From positions 202,098-266,097 of the forward strand of contig JADJJK010000005.1 of the NCBI GenBank assembly GCA_016706545.1: a DNA stretch of 64,000 bases. The letters are read 5' to 3'. Shown one piece after another: positions 51,995 to 62,905 of this stretch (positions within the stretch are counted from its first letter, which is position 1; every line of letters begins with the position of its first letter). This stretch comes from Myxococcales bacterium (lineage in GTDB: Bacteria; Myxococcota_A; Polyangia; Haliangiales; Haliangiaceae). The notes under the pieces were generated by a model that was not told the origin of the DNA, searched no databases, and worked only from the letters and a program-made list of their open reading frames with translations. A program made the position numbers and the translations under genes.

Positions 51995-53215
51995 TCACTT
52001 GCGGCGGCGGGCCTCGGCCAGCACATGGTCCTTGAGCAGATATCCAAAGCCGGCGTTGTCCAGGCGGAGGATGAGCTCGTCCTTGCGCTGCCCCAGCGCG
52101 GACGCGGTGGCGTCGAGGTTCCAGTGGTGCTCGGCGAGCTTGGACAGCAGAAAGCCGCGCCGGGTCTGCGCCGCAGACAGCCGGAAGGTCTTGAGGTACT
52201 CGAGCTCGCCGGTGTCCCGGACGATGGCCTCGCCCAGGTGGTTGTCCTGGCCAAGGTCGAAGCTGGTGGCGAACCGCTGGAGCTGGAACGGACCGGCGCG
52301 GTAGACGCGCTCGGAGCGGATCGGGCGGCCCAGCAGGTCCGTCGCCATGTCGTGATGGAACGTTCGCCATTGCTCGCGCAGGTCCTCGAGCGCGCGGCGC
52401 AGCTCGGCCAGGGAGGTGATCTGCGCGGCGGCGGCATCGTCGATGGTGGCGGCCATGTGCGCCGGCTCGGCGTAGAGCCCGTAGTGGGCCAGCACGTCGC
52501 CGTAGAAGTCCTCGAGCAACGTGCGGTGCAGCGCCGCGTAGTCCTCTGGGTGGGAGACCACGAAGGCCGAGGCCAGAGAGTCCGCGATGAACACCAGCAC
52601 CCCGACCTGGCGCTGGTGGATCTCGAACACGCGCAGCGCGTCGTCGAAGCCAGGGAGCCAGGCGCCGAGGATCGCGCGCTCCGATCGTGGATCTAGCCCC
52701 GAGGAGATCGCGCGGCGCGAGTACTCGGCCCACGCCACCGGAGGCCCGCCAAAGGACAGCGCGAGGAAGCCCTCCATCGCCAGGTGCAGCGGCAACAGGC
52801 GCAGCCGGTTGCCGTCCTCGCGCCGCGCCATGCGGTGGGCGATGCGCACCGAGGCAAAGCCGAGGTCGACGCGCTTGCCGTCCTTGCTGGCGCCGCCGGC
52901 GCCGGGGCCGCCGCGCCGCGGCCCGGTGGCCGGCTCTCCAAGCTGGGTGCCGAACGCGGCGTCGCTGCCATCGTCGCTCCACGAGACCACGAGCCCGTGC
53001 GGCACGTAGGAGACATACTTGATGCCAGCGCCCATGAGCTCGCCGTCGAGGCTCACCACCATGGCGTCCTCTTGATAGCGTCGCTGGGCCAGGCGCAGGT
53101 CGCCGCGCACCTCCTGGCGCAAGATCGGCACCAGGCGCACGCCGCCCCAGACCTGCGACGGCGCCAGGGTGAGCCCGCGCAAGGTGAGCTTGTCGAGCAG
53201 GGCAGGGCGCGACAT
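51995..53215 (-). CDS. ARPP-2-type protein with C-terminal Fis-like helix-turn-helix
   Basis: A 406-aa protein. The N-terminal block GLTLAPSQVWGGVRLVPILR, the YVSYVPHGLVVSWSDDG motif and AFGTQLGEP match what I recall of the ARPP-2 domain (ARG and Rhodanese-Phosphatase-superfamily-associated protein), a family linked to predicted conflict or RNA/ADP-ribose-related systems. The last 60 residues (FLLSKLAEHHWNLDATASALG, cut here at HHWNLDATASALGQ, then DELILRLDNAGFG) look like a Fis-type HTH. The ATG overlaps the vWA stop by 1 bp (TGATG), so the two are coupled. No enzymatic motif is obvious. Naming rests on memory of the motif, not on a search. Confidence 0.75.
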   Translation of the reverse strand: MSRPALLDKLTLRGLTLAPSQVWGGVRLVPILRQEVRGDLRLAQRRYQEDAMVVSLDGELMGAGIKYVSYVPHGLVVSWSDDGSDAAFGTQLGEPATGPRRGGPGAGGASKDGKRVDLGFASVRIAHRMARREDGNRLRLLPLHLAMEGFLALSFGGPPVAWAEYSRRAISSGLDPRSERAILGAWLPGFDDALRVFEIHQRQVGVLVFIADSLASAFVVSHPEDYAALHRTLLEDFYGDVLAHYGLYAEPAHMAATIDDAAAAQITSLAELRRALEDLREQWRTFHHDMATDLLGRPIRSERVYRAGPFQLQRFATSFDLGQDNHLGEAIVRDTGELEYLKTFRLSAAQTRRGFLLSKLAEHHWNLDATASALGQRKDELILRLDNAGFGYLLKDHVLAEARRRK

Positions 53216-54945
53216 CAGCGCGCCTCCGGGTCGGTCGCGTCGGCGGCGGAGTCTGATGCTGCGTCTGCGTCTGGTGCTGCGTCTGCGTCTGGTGCTGCGT
53301 CTGCGTCTGGTGCTGCGTCTGTGTCTGGTGCTGCGTCTGCGTCTGCGTCTGGGTCTGCGTCGGGGTCAGCGCCCGGCTCCGCGGCGCGCGCGCCGCGCCG
53401 CAAGAGCTGCAGCACGCGCGTCTCCAGATACGCCTCCAGCTCCGCCAGCGGCGCGGAGCCATCGGCGAAGCGGGCGAAGCCGAGCATGGTCAGCAGATCC
53501 TCGGCGTCGCGGAGCCCGACCGTGGGCAGCGCCGGCCCGAGCGCGCGCGGCGCGTAGTTCTCTGCGTCGAACACCGGATTGACGTGGATGATGGAGACGC
53601 GCTGCTCTGGGTCCAGGCGCTTGCGAAACACCCGCGCGATCTCGGCGGCGCCCAGCGGCGGATCGTTTTCGTGGCCATCGGAGACGAGGATCACCAGCTC
53701 GGCCCCCCACTCCAGCGCCGCGAGCAGCGGGGTCGCCAGGTCGGTCTGGCCGTGCGCGGTCACCAGCAGCTCGTCGAAGACGCGGGGCGCGGCGGCGCCC
53801 TCGTGCCCGGGCGCCAGCTCGCCTGGTGCCCCAGGCGTCCCCGGGGTCCAAACCGGCAGGTACTCGCGCGCGGCCGCGCGCAGGAGCTGGCTCACCGCCC
53901 AGGCCACGGCCAGCGGTCGCCGCCGCTTCTCCGAGGAGCCGGAGGTGGAGTAGCTGTGGTCGAGGATCGCGGCCACGCGGCCGAGCGTCCGCGGCGTGCG
54001 GCCAAGCGCGCGCGCGGCGGCGGACCTGGCCGCGGCCTCCAGCACCTCACGCTGGCGTGTGCGCTCCGCCACCGGCAGGCTCACCAGGTAGCTGGCCAGC
54101 CGGGTCAGCCCAACGCGGCCCAGCTCCACCGGGACGCGGACGTCCTCGCGCTGCCCGGCGCGCTGCAGCCGCAGCTTCTCCGTCTGCGTCATCTGCGCGG
54201 CGATGCCGGCGAGAAACTCGTCGCGCGGGATGCGATGCTTGGCGGCGAAGCCCTCGGCGATGGTGTACGGCAGCTCGTAGAGCGCCTGCTTGGAGAAGTG
54301 GGCCTGGCGGTAGCGCTCGTAGAGCGGCGTGGTGAACGAGCGCGTCTTCCACCCGCGGAACAGAAACGCGCCCAGCTCGCTCGGCAGCCTGGCGTGGACA
54401 TGCGTAGCCGCCGCGCGCAGCTTGCCGCGGTACTTGAGCGCCTCGAACTCGAGCTTGCCAGCGCGCTGGCGCTCCGCGAGATATCGCCGGGTGATGGCGC
54501 GCGCTCTCCGGTTGTTGACGCGGCGCTCGCGCAGCGCCTCCAGCACGCGGTACCCGCGCTGGGTGGGCAGCGCGCACAGGGCGGCGTAGATGAGGTCGCC
54601 CTCCTCGCGGCGCTGCGCGGGGGCGGTGTCCTTGCCGCTGGCCAGCAGGTTGACGATCACCTGCGCCTTGTTGAAGTGATTGATGCCGGCGGCCAGCGCG
54701 CGCGCGTAGAGCCGCCGGTAGTTGCCCAGGATGTACTGGTGCAAGAAGTCGATGGACACGCTCTGCCCGCGCGCGTCGCTGTAGAACTCGCGCTGGCCGG
54801 AGCAGGCGAAGCAGGCGTTGATGAACATCACCATGTCCTCGCGCTCGACACGCTCGGCGCGCTCGGCGCGCTCGGCACGCGCAGCGCGCGCGGCCTGGAT
54901 GGCGTGTGGCGTGGCAGCCGTCGATTTTGGGGACGTGGACTTCAT
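53215..54945 (-). CDS. von Willebrand factor A protein, TROVE-like
   Basis: A 576-aa cytoplasmic protein. The N-terminus FINACFACSGQREFY opens a helical region of about 300 residues (GNYRRLYARALAAG, NNRRARAITRRYLAERQ) like the helical repeats of TROVE/Ro proteins. A vWA domain follows with the metal-binding DHSYS (DxSxS), the TDLATPL region, and VSDGHEND. The C-terminal 45 residues are PDADAA repeats encoded by an 18-bp tandem repeat (53261-53332). The N-terminus has an ARAERAERAERVE stretch, also repeat-derived. Ro/vWA proteins bind misfolded RNA, so RNA binding is a reasonable guess. It is the first gene of the operon with ARPP-2, divergent from the sigma-54 activator. Confidence 0.85.
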   Translation of the reverse strand: MKSTSPKSTAATPHAIQAARAARAERAERAERVEREDMVMFINACFACSGQREFYSDARGQSVSIDFLHQYILGNYRRLYARALAAGINHFNKAQVIVNLLASGKDTAPAQRREEGDLIYAALCALPTQRGYRVLEALRERRVNNRRARAITRRYLAERQRAGKLEFEALKYRGKLRAAATHVHARLPSELGAFLFRGWKTRSFTTPLYERYRQAHFSKQALYELPYTIAEGFAAKHRIPRDEFLAGIAAQMTQTEKLRLQRAGQREDVRVPVELGRVGLTRLASYLVSLPVAERTRQREVLEAAARSAAARALGRTPRTLGRVAAILDHSYSTSGSSEKRRRPLAVAWAVSQLLRAAAREYLPVWTPGTPGAPGELAPGHEGAAAPRVFDELLVTAHGQTDLATPLLAALEWGAELVILVSDGHENDPPLGAAEIARVFRKRLDPEQRVSIIHVNPVFDAENYAPRALGPALPTVGLRDAEDLLTMLGFARFADGSAPLAELEAYLETRVLQLLRRGARAAEPGADPDADPDADADAAPDTDAAPDADAAPDADAAPDADAASDSAADATDPEAR

Positions 54946-55257
54946 GATTCGCTCCGGGCGCAGGCGATCGATGATGCTGCGACGTGCATGGCATCTCTGC
55001 GGCCCTCGCGAGAGGAAGGCAAAATCCGTCCGGGAAGTGGAGAACGCGACTAGCTTGCGAAGCTTCTAAGGCTACTTTCGGAAGTCGCGCCGAAGTCCCA
55101 CGGACGGAGTTCAGATCCTGACGCGGGCCGGCCACCAGGTCAAGGGCTGTGTCAGCTCCGCGTGCTGGCGAGCCCGGCGAGGTCGGCGTCGCCGGCCCGC
55201 CTCCGAGCCTGCACCTGGGTGCGAGCCCTCGCCCGTTCGCGCGTATGCTGCCCGGGT
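54946..55257. other. Divergent regulatory region between the vWA operon and the sigma-54 activator
   Basis: 312 bp with no gene. It holds the candidate -24/-12 promoter described separately, an AGCTT-GCG-AAGCT inverted repeat (55052-55064) and a looser ACTTTCGG...CCGAAGT inverted repeat (about 55074-55097), either of which could be an activator site. Part (55035-55080) is less GC-rich than the flanks. Confidence 0.5.
55019..55033 (-). promoter_or_regulatory. Candidate sigma-54 promoter of the vWA-ARPP-2 operon
   Basis: Read on the minus strand, CCGGACG-GATT-TTGC compares with the consensus TGGCACG-N4-TTGC: the -12 half is perfect, the -24 half matches 4 of 7, with the first invariant G missing. 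It lies 74 bp before the vWA ATG, leaving a normal leader. It is directly divergent from a GAFTGA-containing activator gene, which makes sigma-54 control plausible. The imperfect -24 half keeps confidence low. Confidence 0.35.
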
Positions 55258-56805
<1,548 letters not shown>

Positions 56806-56854
56806 GCGCTCGCGTGGCGCCGCGCGCTTACGCACGCGCGCTGGCGCACGTGCC

Positions 56855-59800
56855 TCAGATCGGTCCCACCGGTGTGCCGGCGCGCGTCACGGTGCCGGTG
56901 CGCCACAGATCACCGCGTGGACCGCTCCACTGCATCGCCAGCGGCCGGCAGGCGGCGCCGCGCCGCACCTCGATCCCGTCGGCCGACGCGGTGATGAGGC
57001 AGGCCACGCCGCCGCCGAACGGATCGCCAAACGCCACCGGTAGACCGCGGCAAGGCAGCGGCATCGCGGTGGCCCCCGTCCACGGCTCGTACAGGCTCAG
57101 GTACTCGCCCGTGCCCACCGCCAGCTCCGGCTTGCCATCGCCATCGAGATCCGCGAGCAAGACGCGGGCGTTGGTGGCGGAGAGCTGCACACGCCACAGC
57201 TCGCGCCCCGCCGGCAAGAGGAACGCGGCCAGGGTCGACGGCAACCACGGCGCGGTGGCGAGCAGCGGCGTGATCACCACCGCGGCTCCACCTTCGCCGA
57301 GCAGCGCCAGCGGCGCGTGGATCGGATCGACGAGCGGATGCGCGGCGAGCTGGGAGATGGTGAGGCGGTCTCCCGTGGGGACCTCGCAGGTCGTCACCGG
57401 GAGCGCGTGCAGGCGCCGCCCACCGGGGCCGTACACCGCGAGCTGGACGCGCGGGCCTGCGGTCTCGAGCTGCGCCACGGTGAACTGGGTCGCGCCCGGA
57501 TGTTGCACGATGGCCGCGCCGGTGCCACGGCTACCGCGAAACGCCTGCAGCGCGTGACCGTTGTAGGAGATGCCGGTCAGCTCGCGCGCCTCCACGAGCT
57601 GCCTCCCATCTCCCTCGTACGCAAACGGCAGCGGTCCGGTGTCGCGCCCGGTGCGCGGCTCCAGCGCGCGGCCGTCGAGCACCAGGCGCGGGCTGTGGGC
57701 ATCGGCGATGGCCATCAGCGTCGGAGTGCCCGGCGCGGTTGGGCGCGACAGCTCGAGGAGCCCGCTGGCGTCGCGGTCGCCGGCGGCGAGGCCGCTGTCG
57801 CTGCGGTCGCCGCGCGCGGCGCCCTCTCGATCTGCGCGGGCGCGGGCGTACCGCAGCTCCCCACGCGCGGTCACCATGGCGAGGTGATGTTCCCCTGCCA
57901 GGTACAGCTCGCGCAGGCCGTCGCCGTCGAGATCGGCGCGGAGGCCGGCGGTGAGCCGGCCCGGCACCTGGATGCGCCAGCGCTCGCGCCCACCGTCGCC
58001 GAACGCGGCCACGCTGGTGCTCTCCCTGCCCGGCGACAGCACGATCAGCGGCGCGTGCGCGCAGGGCGCCACGATCACGTGCTCCGGCGCGGCCACTGCC
58101 ACCGGCACGCGCCACCACAGCGGCAACAGCTCGCCCGGTGGCGTGCTGCCTGGCCACGGCCACGGCGGAGGTGGCGTGCTGGGCCCGCCAGGACCTGCCG
58201 CCGCCCTCGGCGGGATGCGCAGCGGCAGGGCGCCGAAAGCGTGCTCGAACGCGGCGAGCACCTCGGGCATGTACGGCCTTGGCTCCGGCTGCATCTCGAG
58301 CATGCGGGAGATCATCACCGCCGCCGCGGCCGGCAAGCGCGGCAGCCGGGAGACGTCGTGCCGCGTCACGCTCCGTAGCCGCTGCAGGTAGTCGAAGGTC
58401 GACTCGGTGTCCTGCGGCGGCAACGGGAACTCGCCGGTCAAGAGCCGGTAGCAGCACACGCCGAACGCAAAGACATCAGCGCGAGCGTCCAGGCTCTCTC
58501 CGCGCAGGACCTCGCTCCCCATGTATGGGAACGTGCCGCGAAATGGCAGCGGCCCCACGTCGGTGGTCTGCCGGCGCGCTCGCGCGGCCACGCCAAAGTC
58601 GATGATCTTGAGCCGGGGCGCTGGGTCGCTGCTGCACAGCAACACGTTCTCGAGCTTGATGTCGCGGTGCAACACCTGGGCCTGGTGGATCGCGGCCAGC
58701 GCGCGCGCGAACGCCAAGAGCAGCGGACCTGCCTCTTGCACCGAGAGCCCCGCGCCGGCGAGCTGTGCCAGGCTCGGCCCACCGCAGTGCTCCATCACCA
58801 GGTAGCCGTCGTCGTATTCGTCGACGAGGTACTCGTACACCTCGGCCGTGTGGCCACCGCCGATCTTGCGCGACAGCGCGGCCTCTTCTTCCAGCTCGTG
58901 CGCCAGCACCCCTGGGATCCGCGCGATAGCCACGTCCTTTCCGGACGCGAGCTCGACCGCGCGAAACACCTCCTTGGCGCCACCCGCGCCGATGCGGGAC
59001 AGCACGCGATAGCGCGCGGCGAGCGAGGTCGGCAGGTCATGGCGCACGGGCTTGGGCCGCGAACGTATCACCGCGGTGACCACGCCGAGGTGCAAGAGGT
59101 GCCCCTGGGAGAGGAGCGCGGACGCGGCGAGGTCATCGAGCTCGACGCGCAGCTCCTGGCCCTCGCTCACCGGCGGCACTCGCTGCCACGCTGCGACCGC
59201 CAGCCGGTCCAGCAGCACCCGCAGGTGCGCTGGCACCTGCGTCGCGTCGCGTCGGCTCGGGCGGCCCAGCGCCTCCAGCGCGGCGCCGGCCACGAGCTGC
59301 GGCCAGTAGTGGCGGCAGGTGCGCTCCTGATCGAACAGGTCGATCGACAGGAGCTCGTCTCCCAGCGCCAGGGCCAGGCCACGCGCGGCCTCCGGGTACG
59401 GCAGCGCCGCGGAGATCGCGCTCACGTCGCGGGTTCGCTCGGTGAAGCTGTGGGCCAGCGATGAGGTGGCAGACTGTACGCGCAGGCGCCGTTGCTGAGC
59501 GGCGATCTCCTGCCAGATGGCGTCCTGGTTCGCCACCCGGTCGCCGGCAGCCACGCCGCCTGTGTGCTGGCGCAGCATCGAGCGCGTCACCGACGTCTTG
59601 ACGATGCGGCGGACGGAGGCGGGCGCCACGGTGGCCGCCGCCTCGAACTGCTCGGACGGCCCGCTCCAGCGGCCTCGCTCCACGCACGCCACCGGCAGCG
59701 CCGCGGCGCCACGGCCGCCGAGCAGCGTGGAGGCGATGATGGTGCGGTTTTGCCGCGCGCCGAGCAGGTGGTCGCCCTCGAGCAGCAGCACCGGCGCGCG

Positions 59801-60049
59801 GCTGTGGTTCTGCGCGTGCAAGCGATCCACCTCGCCCAGCTCGGTGAGCACGAGGCTGCGCTTGGCCAGCGCTTGCGCGCACAGCAGATAGGGCAAGGGG
59901 CGAGTAGGCGGCGCCGCGTAGAGCGGGATCGCGGTGACCCCTTGCTGGCTCGCCGCAGGGCCAAGGATAAGATTTGTCGGCAGCACAGAGGGCGTGGCAG
60001 AGGGCGTGACAGAAGGCGTGACAGAAGGCGTGACAGAGGGCGTGGGCAT
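56855..60049 (-). CDS. ARPP-1 - Ser/Thr kinase-like - FG-GAP propeller fusion
   Basis: About 1064 aa in three parts. Residues 25-265: a domain I recall as ARPP-1 (DUF6569), with VTAIPLYAAPP, LTELGEVDRLHAQNHSRAPV, LLEGDHLLGARQNRTI and PVACVERGRW. Residues 346-600: a protein-kinase fold with IGAGGAKEVF, HRDIKLENVL (Asp463) and DFGVA (Asp484); the VAIK lysine is replaced (VAIAR, Ala376), so ATP use is doubtful or unusual. From about 640: an Ala/Pro linker and an FG-GAP/VCBS-like propeller with ADLDGDGLRELYLAG and ADLDGDGKPELAVGTG. The N-terminus has PSVT repeats from a 12-bp tandem repeat. No transmembrane helix is evident between kinase and propeller. ATG 60049 is chosen. It converges with the FHA activator. 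Confidence 0.82.
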   Translation of the reverse strand: MPTPSVTPSVTPSVTPSATPSVLPTNLILGPAASQQGVTAIPLYAAPPTRPLPYLLCAQALAKRSLVLTELGEVDRLHAQNHSRAPVLLLEGDHLLGARQNRTIIASTLLGGRGAAALPVACVERGRWSGPSEQFEAAATVAPASVRRIVKTSVTRSMLRQHTGGVAAGDRVANQDAIWQEIAAQQRRLRVQSATSSLAHSFTERTRDVSAISAALPYPEAARGLALALGDELLSIDLFDQERTCRHYWPQLVAGAALEALGRPSRRDATQVPAHLRVLLDRLAVAAWQRVPPVSEGQELRVELDDLAASALLSQGHLLHLGVVTAVIRSRPKPVRHDLPTSLAARYRVLSRIGAGGAKEVFRAVELASGKDVAIARIPGVLAHELEEEAALSRKIGGGHTAEVYEYLVDEYDDGYLVMEHCGGPSLAQLAGAGLSVQEAGPLLLAFARALAAIHQAQVLHRDIKLENVLLCSSDPAPRLKIIDFGVAARARRQTTDVGPLPFRGTFPYMGSEVLRGESLDARADVFAFGVCCYRLLTGEFPLPPQDTESTFDYLQRLRSVTRHDVSRLPRLPAAAAVMISRMLEMQPEPRPYMPEVLAAFEHAFGALPLRIPPRAAAGPGGPSTPPPPWPWPGSTPPGELLPLWWRVPVAVAAPEHVIVAPCAHAPLIVLSPGRESTSVAAFGDGGRERWRIQVPGRLTAGLRADLDGDGLRELYLAGEHHLAMVTARGELRYARARADREGAARGDRSDSGLAAGDRDASGLLELSRPTAPGTPTLMAIADAHSPRLVLDGRALEPRTGRDTGPLPFAYEGDGRQLVEARELTGISYNGHALQAFRGSRGTGAAIVQHPGATQFTVAQLETAGPRVQLAVYGPGGRRLHALPVTTCEVPTGDRLTISQLAAHPLVDPIHAPLALLGEGGAAVVITPLLATAPWLPSTLAAFLLPAGRELWRVQLSATNARVLLADLDGDGKPELAVGTGEYLSLYEPWTGATAMPLPCRGLPVAFGDPFGGGVACLITASADGIEVRRGAACRPLAMQWSGPRGDLWRTGTVTRAGTPVGPI
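59987..60046. repeat. 12-bp tandem repeat at the start of the ARPP-1/kinase gene
   Basis: About five copies of AGAAGGCGTGAC or AGAGGGCGTGAC, coding PSVT/PSAT/PSVL on the minus strand immediately after the start codon. The repeat is in frame, so copy changes would only lengthen or shorten the N-terminal extension. Confidence 0.85.
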
Positions 60050-60227
60050 GGCCAAAGCCAAGAGCAAGCCGCGGGCCTCGGCGTAGGTGGCTCTCTCCGC
60101 GCACTTGCCGCGTCGTCGCTGGCGTGACGACGGTCCATGGACAGTAGCCGCGTACGCCACGCGCCGGCAGGTCGCTTGGCCGCGCAAGCGAGCGTGGGGC
60201 CGCGCGCGCCTCGAGCGGCGCCTGCCG

Positions 60228-61412
60228 TCAGGCCACGCGCTCGAGGATCAGCGCGGCGCCAAGGCCAGCGGCGCCGCTGACCGCCACCGCGCCGTAGCGC
60301 GCGCCCTGGCGGGAGAGCGCGGCGACCGCGTCGAGCGTCAGGATGGCGCCGGTGGCGCCGAAGGCGTGGCCAAGTGCGATGGTGCCGCCGTGCGGGTTGA
60401 GCCTGTCATGGTCGAGATCGAGCGCGGCCTGCAGGCGCAGGCACAGCGCCGCGAAGGCCTCGGCGAACGCGACCACCGCCAGGTCGCGCGGCGCCAGGCC
60501 GCAGCGCTCGAGCGCGCGCTCCAGCGCGAGCTGGCCGGCGGTCAGCATGATCACCGGCTCCACCGCGCAGCTCGCCGAGCCAAGCACCCGGGCGCGCGGC
60601 ACCAGCCCCGCGCGCTCCACCGCGCCGCGCTCGCCGATGACCAGCAGCGCCGCGGCGTCAGCGAGCGCGGGCGAGTTGCCCTTGGTGTGGAGGTGGCGCA
60701 GCGGCGCGGCCTTGGGGTAGCGCGCCGCCACCACCGCCAGCTCGTCGGCGCGGTCCGCGAACAGCGGCGGCAGCGCGCGCAGCGCCTCGCGGTCAGGGGC
60801 TCCGTCGAGCAGCTCGTCGTGGTCGAGCCCCGCCACCGGCACCAGCGCGTCGGCGAACGCGCCCGCGGCGTGCGCTGCCTGGGCCTTGCGGCGGCTCGCC
60901 TCGGCGTAGTCGTCCAGCGCGTCGCGCGTGACGCCGTCGAGCGTGGCCACCAGGTCCGCGGCCACGCCCATGTGGATCGAGCCCACTCGCGTCGCCAGCG
61001 CGGGGTCATGATAGAGCGGCCCGCGGTCCGAGAACGCGGGCACGCGCGACACCGACTCCACGCCGCCAGCCACCAGCAGCTCGGACTCGCCGCTGCGGAC
61101 GCGCGCGGCGGCCAGGCTCACCGCCTCGATGCCTGAGGCGCAGAACCGGTTGAGCATCAGGCCTGGCACCGCGCAGTCCCACCCCGCGGCCAGGATCGCG
61201 GTGCGGGCCAGGTTGGTGCCTTGCTCGTCCACCTGGGTGGCGCAGCCGAGCAGGACGTCTTGCACCGCGGCGGGTCGCAGCCCGCGCGCCACCAGGGCGT
61301 CGAGCAGCGTGGTCACCAGCGCCAGCGAGGGCACCTGGTGCAGCGCGCCGCGTGGCGAGCCCTTGCCGCGCGGCGTGCGCACGCCGAGGGCGATGACCAC
61401 CTCCACCGTCAC
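60228..61412 (-). CDS. Thiolase (acetyl-CoA acyltransferase type)
   Basis: About 394 aa, a full-length thiolase of the beta-oxidation/biosynthetic type. The acyl-accepting Cys is in LNRFCASGIEAV, and the C-terminal catalytic block is NPHGGTIALGHAFGATGA. The usual N-E-A-F motif reads AFAEAFAAL, so the Asn is replaced by Ala. The GTG at 61412 overlaps the carotenoid oxygenase stop as GTGA, which fixes the start and shows co-translation. Acts on 3-ketoacyl-CoA or acetyl-CoA; the direction cannot be told. Confidence 0.88.
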   Translation of the reverse strand: MTVEVVIALGVRTPRGKGSPRGALHQVPSLALVTTLLDALVARGLRPAAVQDVLLGCATQVDEQGTNLARTAILAAGWDCAVPGLMLNRFCASGIEAVSLAAARVRSGESELLVAGGVESVSRVPAFSDRGPLYHDPALATRVGSIHMGVAADLVATLDGVTRDALDDYAEASRRKAQAAHAAGAFADALVPVAGLDHDELLDGAPDREALRALPPLFADRADELAVVAARYPKAAPLRHLHTKGNSPALADAAALLVIGERGAVERAGLVPRARVLGSASCAVEPVIMLTAGQLALERALERCGLAPRDLAVVAFAEAFAALCLRLQAALDLDHDRLNPHGGTIALGHAFGATGAILTLDAVAALSRQGARYGAVAVSGAAGLGAALILERVA

Positions 61413-62854
61413 CGTGTCGGCGCCCAGCAGGCGTGCGTCCCCACGCAGATTCGCTCCGGCAACGCCAGTCGCGCGACCGGCCCGTCCTCGACGCGCGCCG
61501 CGTCGAAGATGTGGACCTCCGAGCGATCGGCGTTGAGGTCGCTGACGAAGGTCACGAGCCAGCCTTGATCTTCGCCCGCGGCGCCGGGCCGCGGCGCCAT
61601 CGGCGACTCGCTGGCGTACACGCCGTCGGGGTAGCGCCAGCGCTGCTCGACGCCGGTCTCGAGGTCCATGTGGAGCAGGCCGTCGAACAGGAACCAGCCC
61701 GGCTTGGCGGTCATCGACCACACGTGACGGTGCCGCAGGCCCGGGCGCGCGTAGTGGATGGAAGGGAACTCGCTGATGGCTTCAAACAGCCGCTCCTCGC
61801 GGCACGCGCCGGTGCGCAGGTCGAAGCGCCAGCGGTGCGGGCGCGTCTGCATGGAGGACAGGTCCACCATCTTCTTGAGGCCGGCGTACGGCCCGTCAGT
61901 GGGGTCAGGCCGAGGCACCGGATCGGACTGGAAGTAGCCGTCGAGCACGATCTCGTCGCCGTCCTCGAAGGCGTTGATCCAGTGCAGCACGTACGTCGGC
62001 GCGGCCTCGAACCACCGGGGCTCGCCGCCGCTGCGCGGGATCACCGCGAAGCGCGACGGCAGCTCCGGGTGCCAGCGCGGCCGATAGATGCCCTTGGCGA
62101 GCTGCTCTGGCTCCCAGTACAGCGGCAGGTCGTTTAGCACCACGTAGTGCTCGGTGAAGGCGACGTCATGCGGGAGCCGCGGCCCCGGCAGCGCGACGTC
62201 TTGCTGGAACGCCCGCTGGCCGTGCGCGTCGACGACGCCGAACCACAGGTGCGGCGCCTGCGCGCCATAGCCAAAGTAGAAGAGCTCGCCGGTGCGCGGA
62301 TCCAGCTTGGTGTGCGCCGAGACGCCGCGCGCTGGCGCCCACGCGGCGGGGCCGAGCTGCGCCAGCGTGTCCGGATCGAGTTGGTAGACGTCGCCGCACT
62401 GGTAGAACGTGGTCAGCGCGCGGCCAGCATGCACCACCACGTCGGTCGAGGAGGCGTCCTTCATTTTGCCGCGCGCGCCCCAGCCGTCGCGCAGCGACCT
62501 CGACGGTGGCTCGATGATGCCGGCCCACAGCGGCTCGCCGGCCGCCAGCTCCGCCTCGAGCCCCGCGGTGCGCACGAACCGGTTTCGATACGACGCGCGC
62601 CCGCCCGCGAACCGGACCGCGTGCAGCATGCCGTCGCCATCGAAGGGGTGGTAACGACCCAGCGACGGCATCACCGGGTTCTCGGTGTTGCGCAGGTAGC
62701 TGCCGCACAGCTCCTCGGGCACCTTGCCCTCGAGCACGTCGAGCTCCTCGGCGTCGTGCTCGGTGAACGTCGGCCGCCAGGCGCCGGTGCGGTACGGATG
62801 GTCGTCATCGGGTGGCAAGCGATCTGGCAAGCGATCGATGACCTTGACCTGCAT
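61409..62854 (-). CDS. Carotenoid oxygenase family protein (RPE65/CCD/LSD)
   Basis: About 481 aa, a non-haem iron dioxygenase that cleaves a C=C bond in carotenoids, apocarotenoids or stilbenes. The four iron-binding His are visible in order: VSAHTKLDP, LPHDVAFTEHY, VLHWINAFEDG and, at the C-terminus, GTHACWAP. NTENPVMPSLGRYHPFDGDG is the usual N-terminal substrate-entry block. ATG 62854 is preferred over the in-frame TTG 62890. It lies between two thiolase genes on the same strand and overlaps the downstream one by 4 bp. Confidence 0.92.
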   Translation of the reverse strand: MQVKVIDRLPDRLPPDDDHPYRTGAWRPTFTEHDAEELDVLEGKVPEELCGSYLRNTENPVMPSLGRYHPFDGDGMLHAVRFAGGRASYRNRFVRTAGLEAELAAGEPLWAGIIEPPSRSLRDGWGARGKMKDASSTDVVVHAGRALTTFYQCGDVYQLDPDTLAQLGPAAWAPARGVSAHTKLDPRTGELFYFGYGAQAPHLWFGVVDAHGQRAFQQDVALPGPRLPHDVAFTEHYVVLNDLPLYWEPEQLAKGIYRPRWHPELPSRFAVIPRSGGEPRWFEAAPTYVLHWINAFEDGDEIVLDGYFQSDPVPRPDPTDGPYAGLKKMVDLSSMQTRPHRWRFDLRTGACREERLFEAISEFPSIHYARPGLRHRHVWSMTAKPGWFLFDGLLHMDLETGVEQRWRYPDGVYASESPMAPRPGAAGEDQGWLVTFVSDLNADRSEVHIFDAARVEDGPVARLALPERICVGTHACWAPTR

Positions 62855-62905
62855 GACGCTCACCGTACTCGATCTGCTCGGCGCCGACAACGCGACGCCT
62901 CGCGG

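Noticed and set aside
54961..55000. GCACG...GCA element as a sigma-54 promoter
   Set aside because: The distance between the two halves is one base too short for a -24/-12 promoter; the site at 55019-55033 is better placed.
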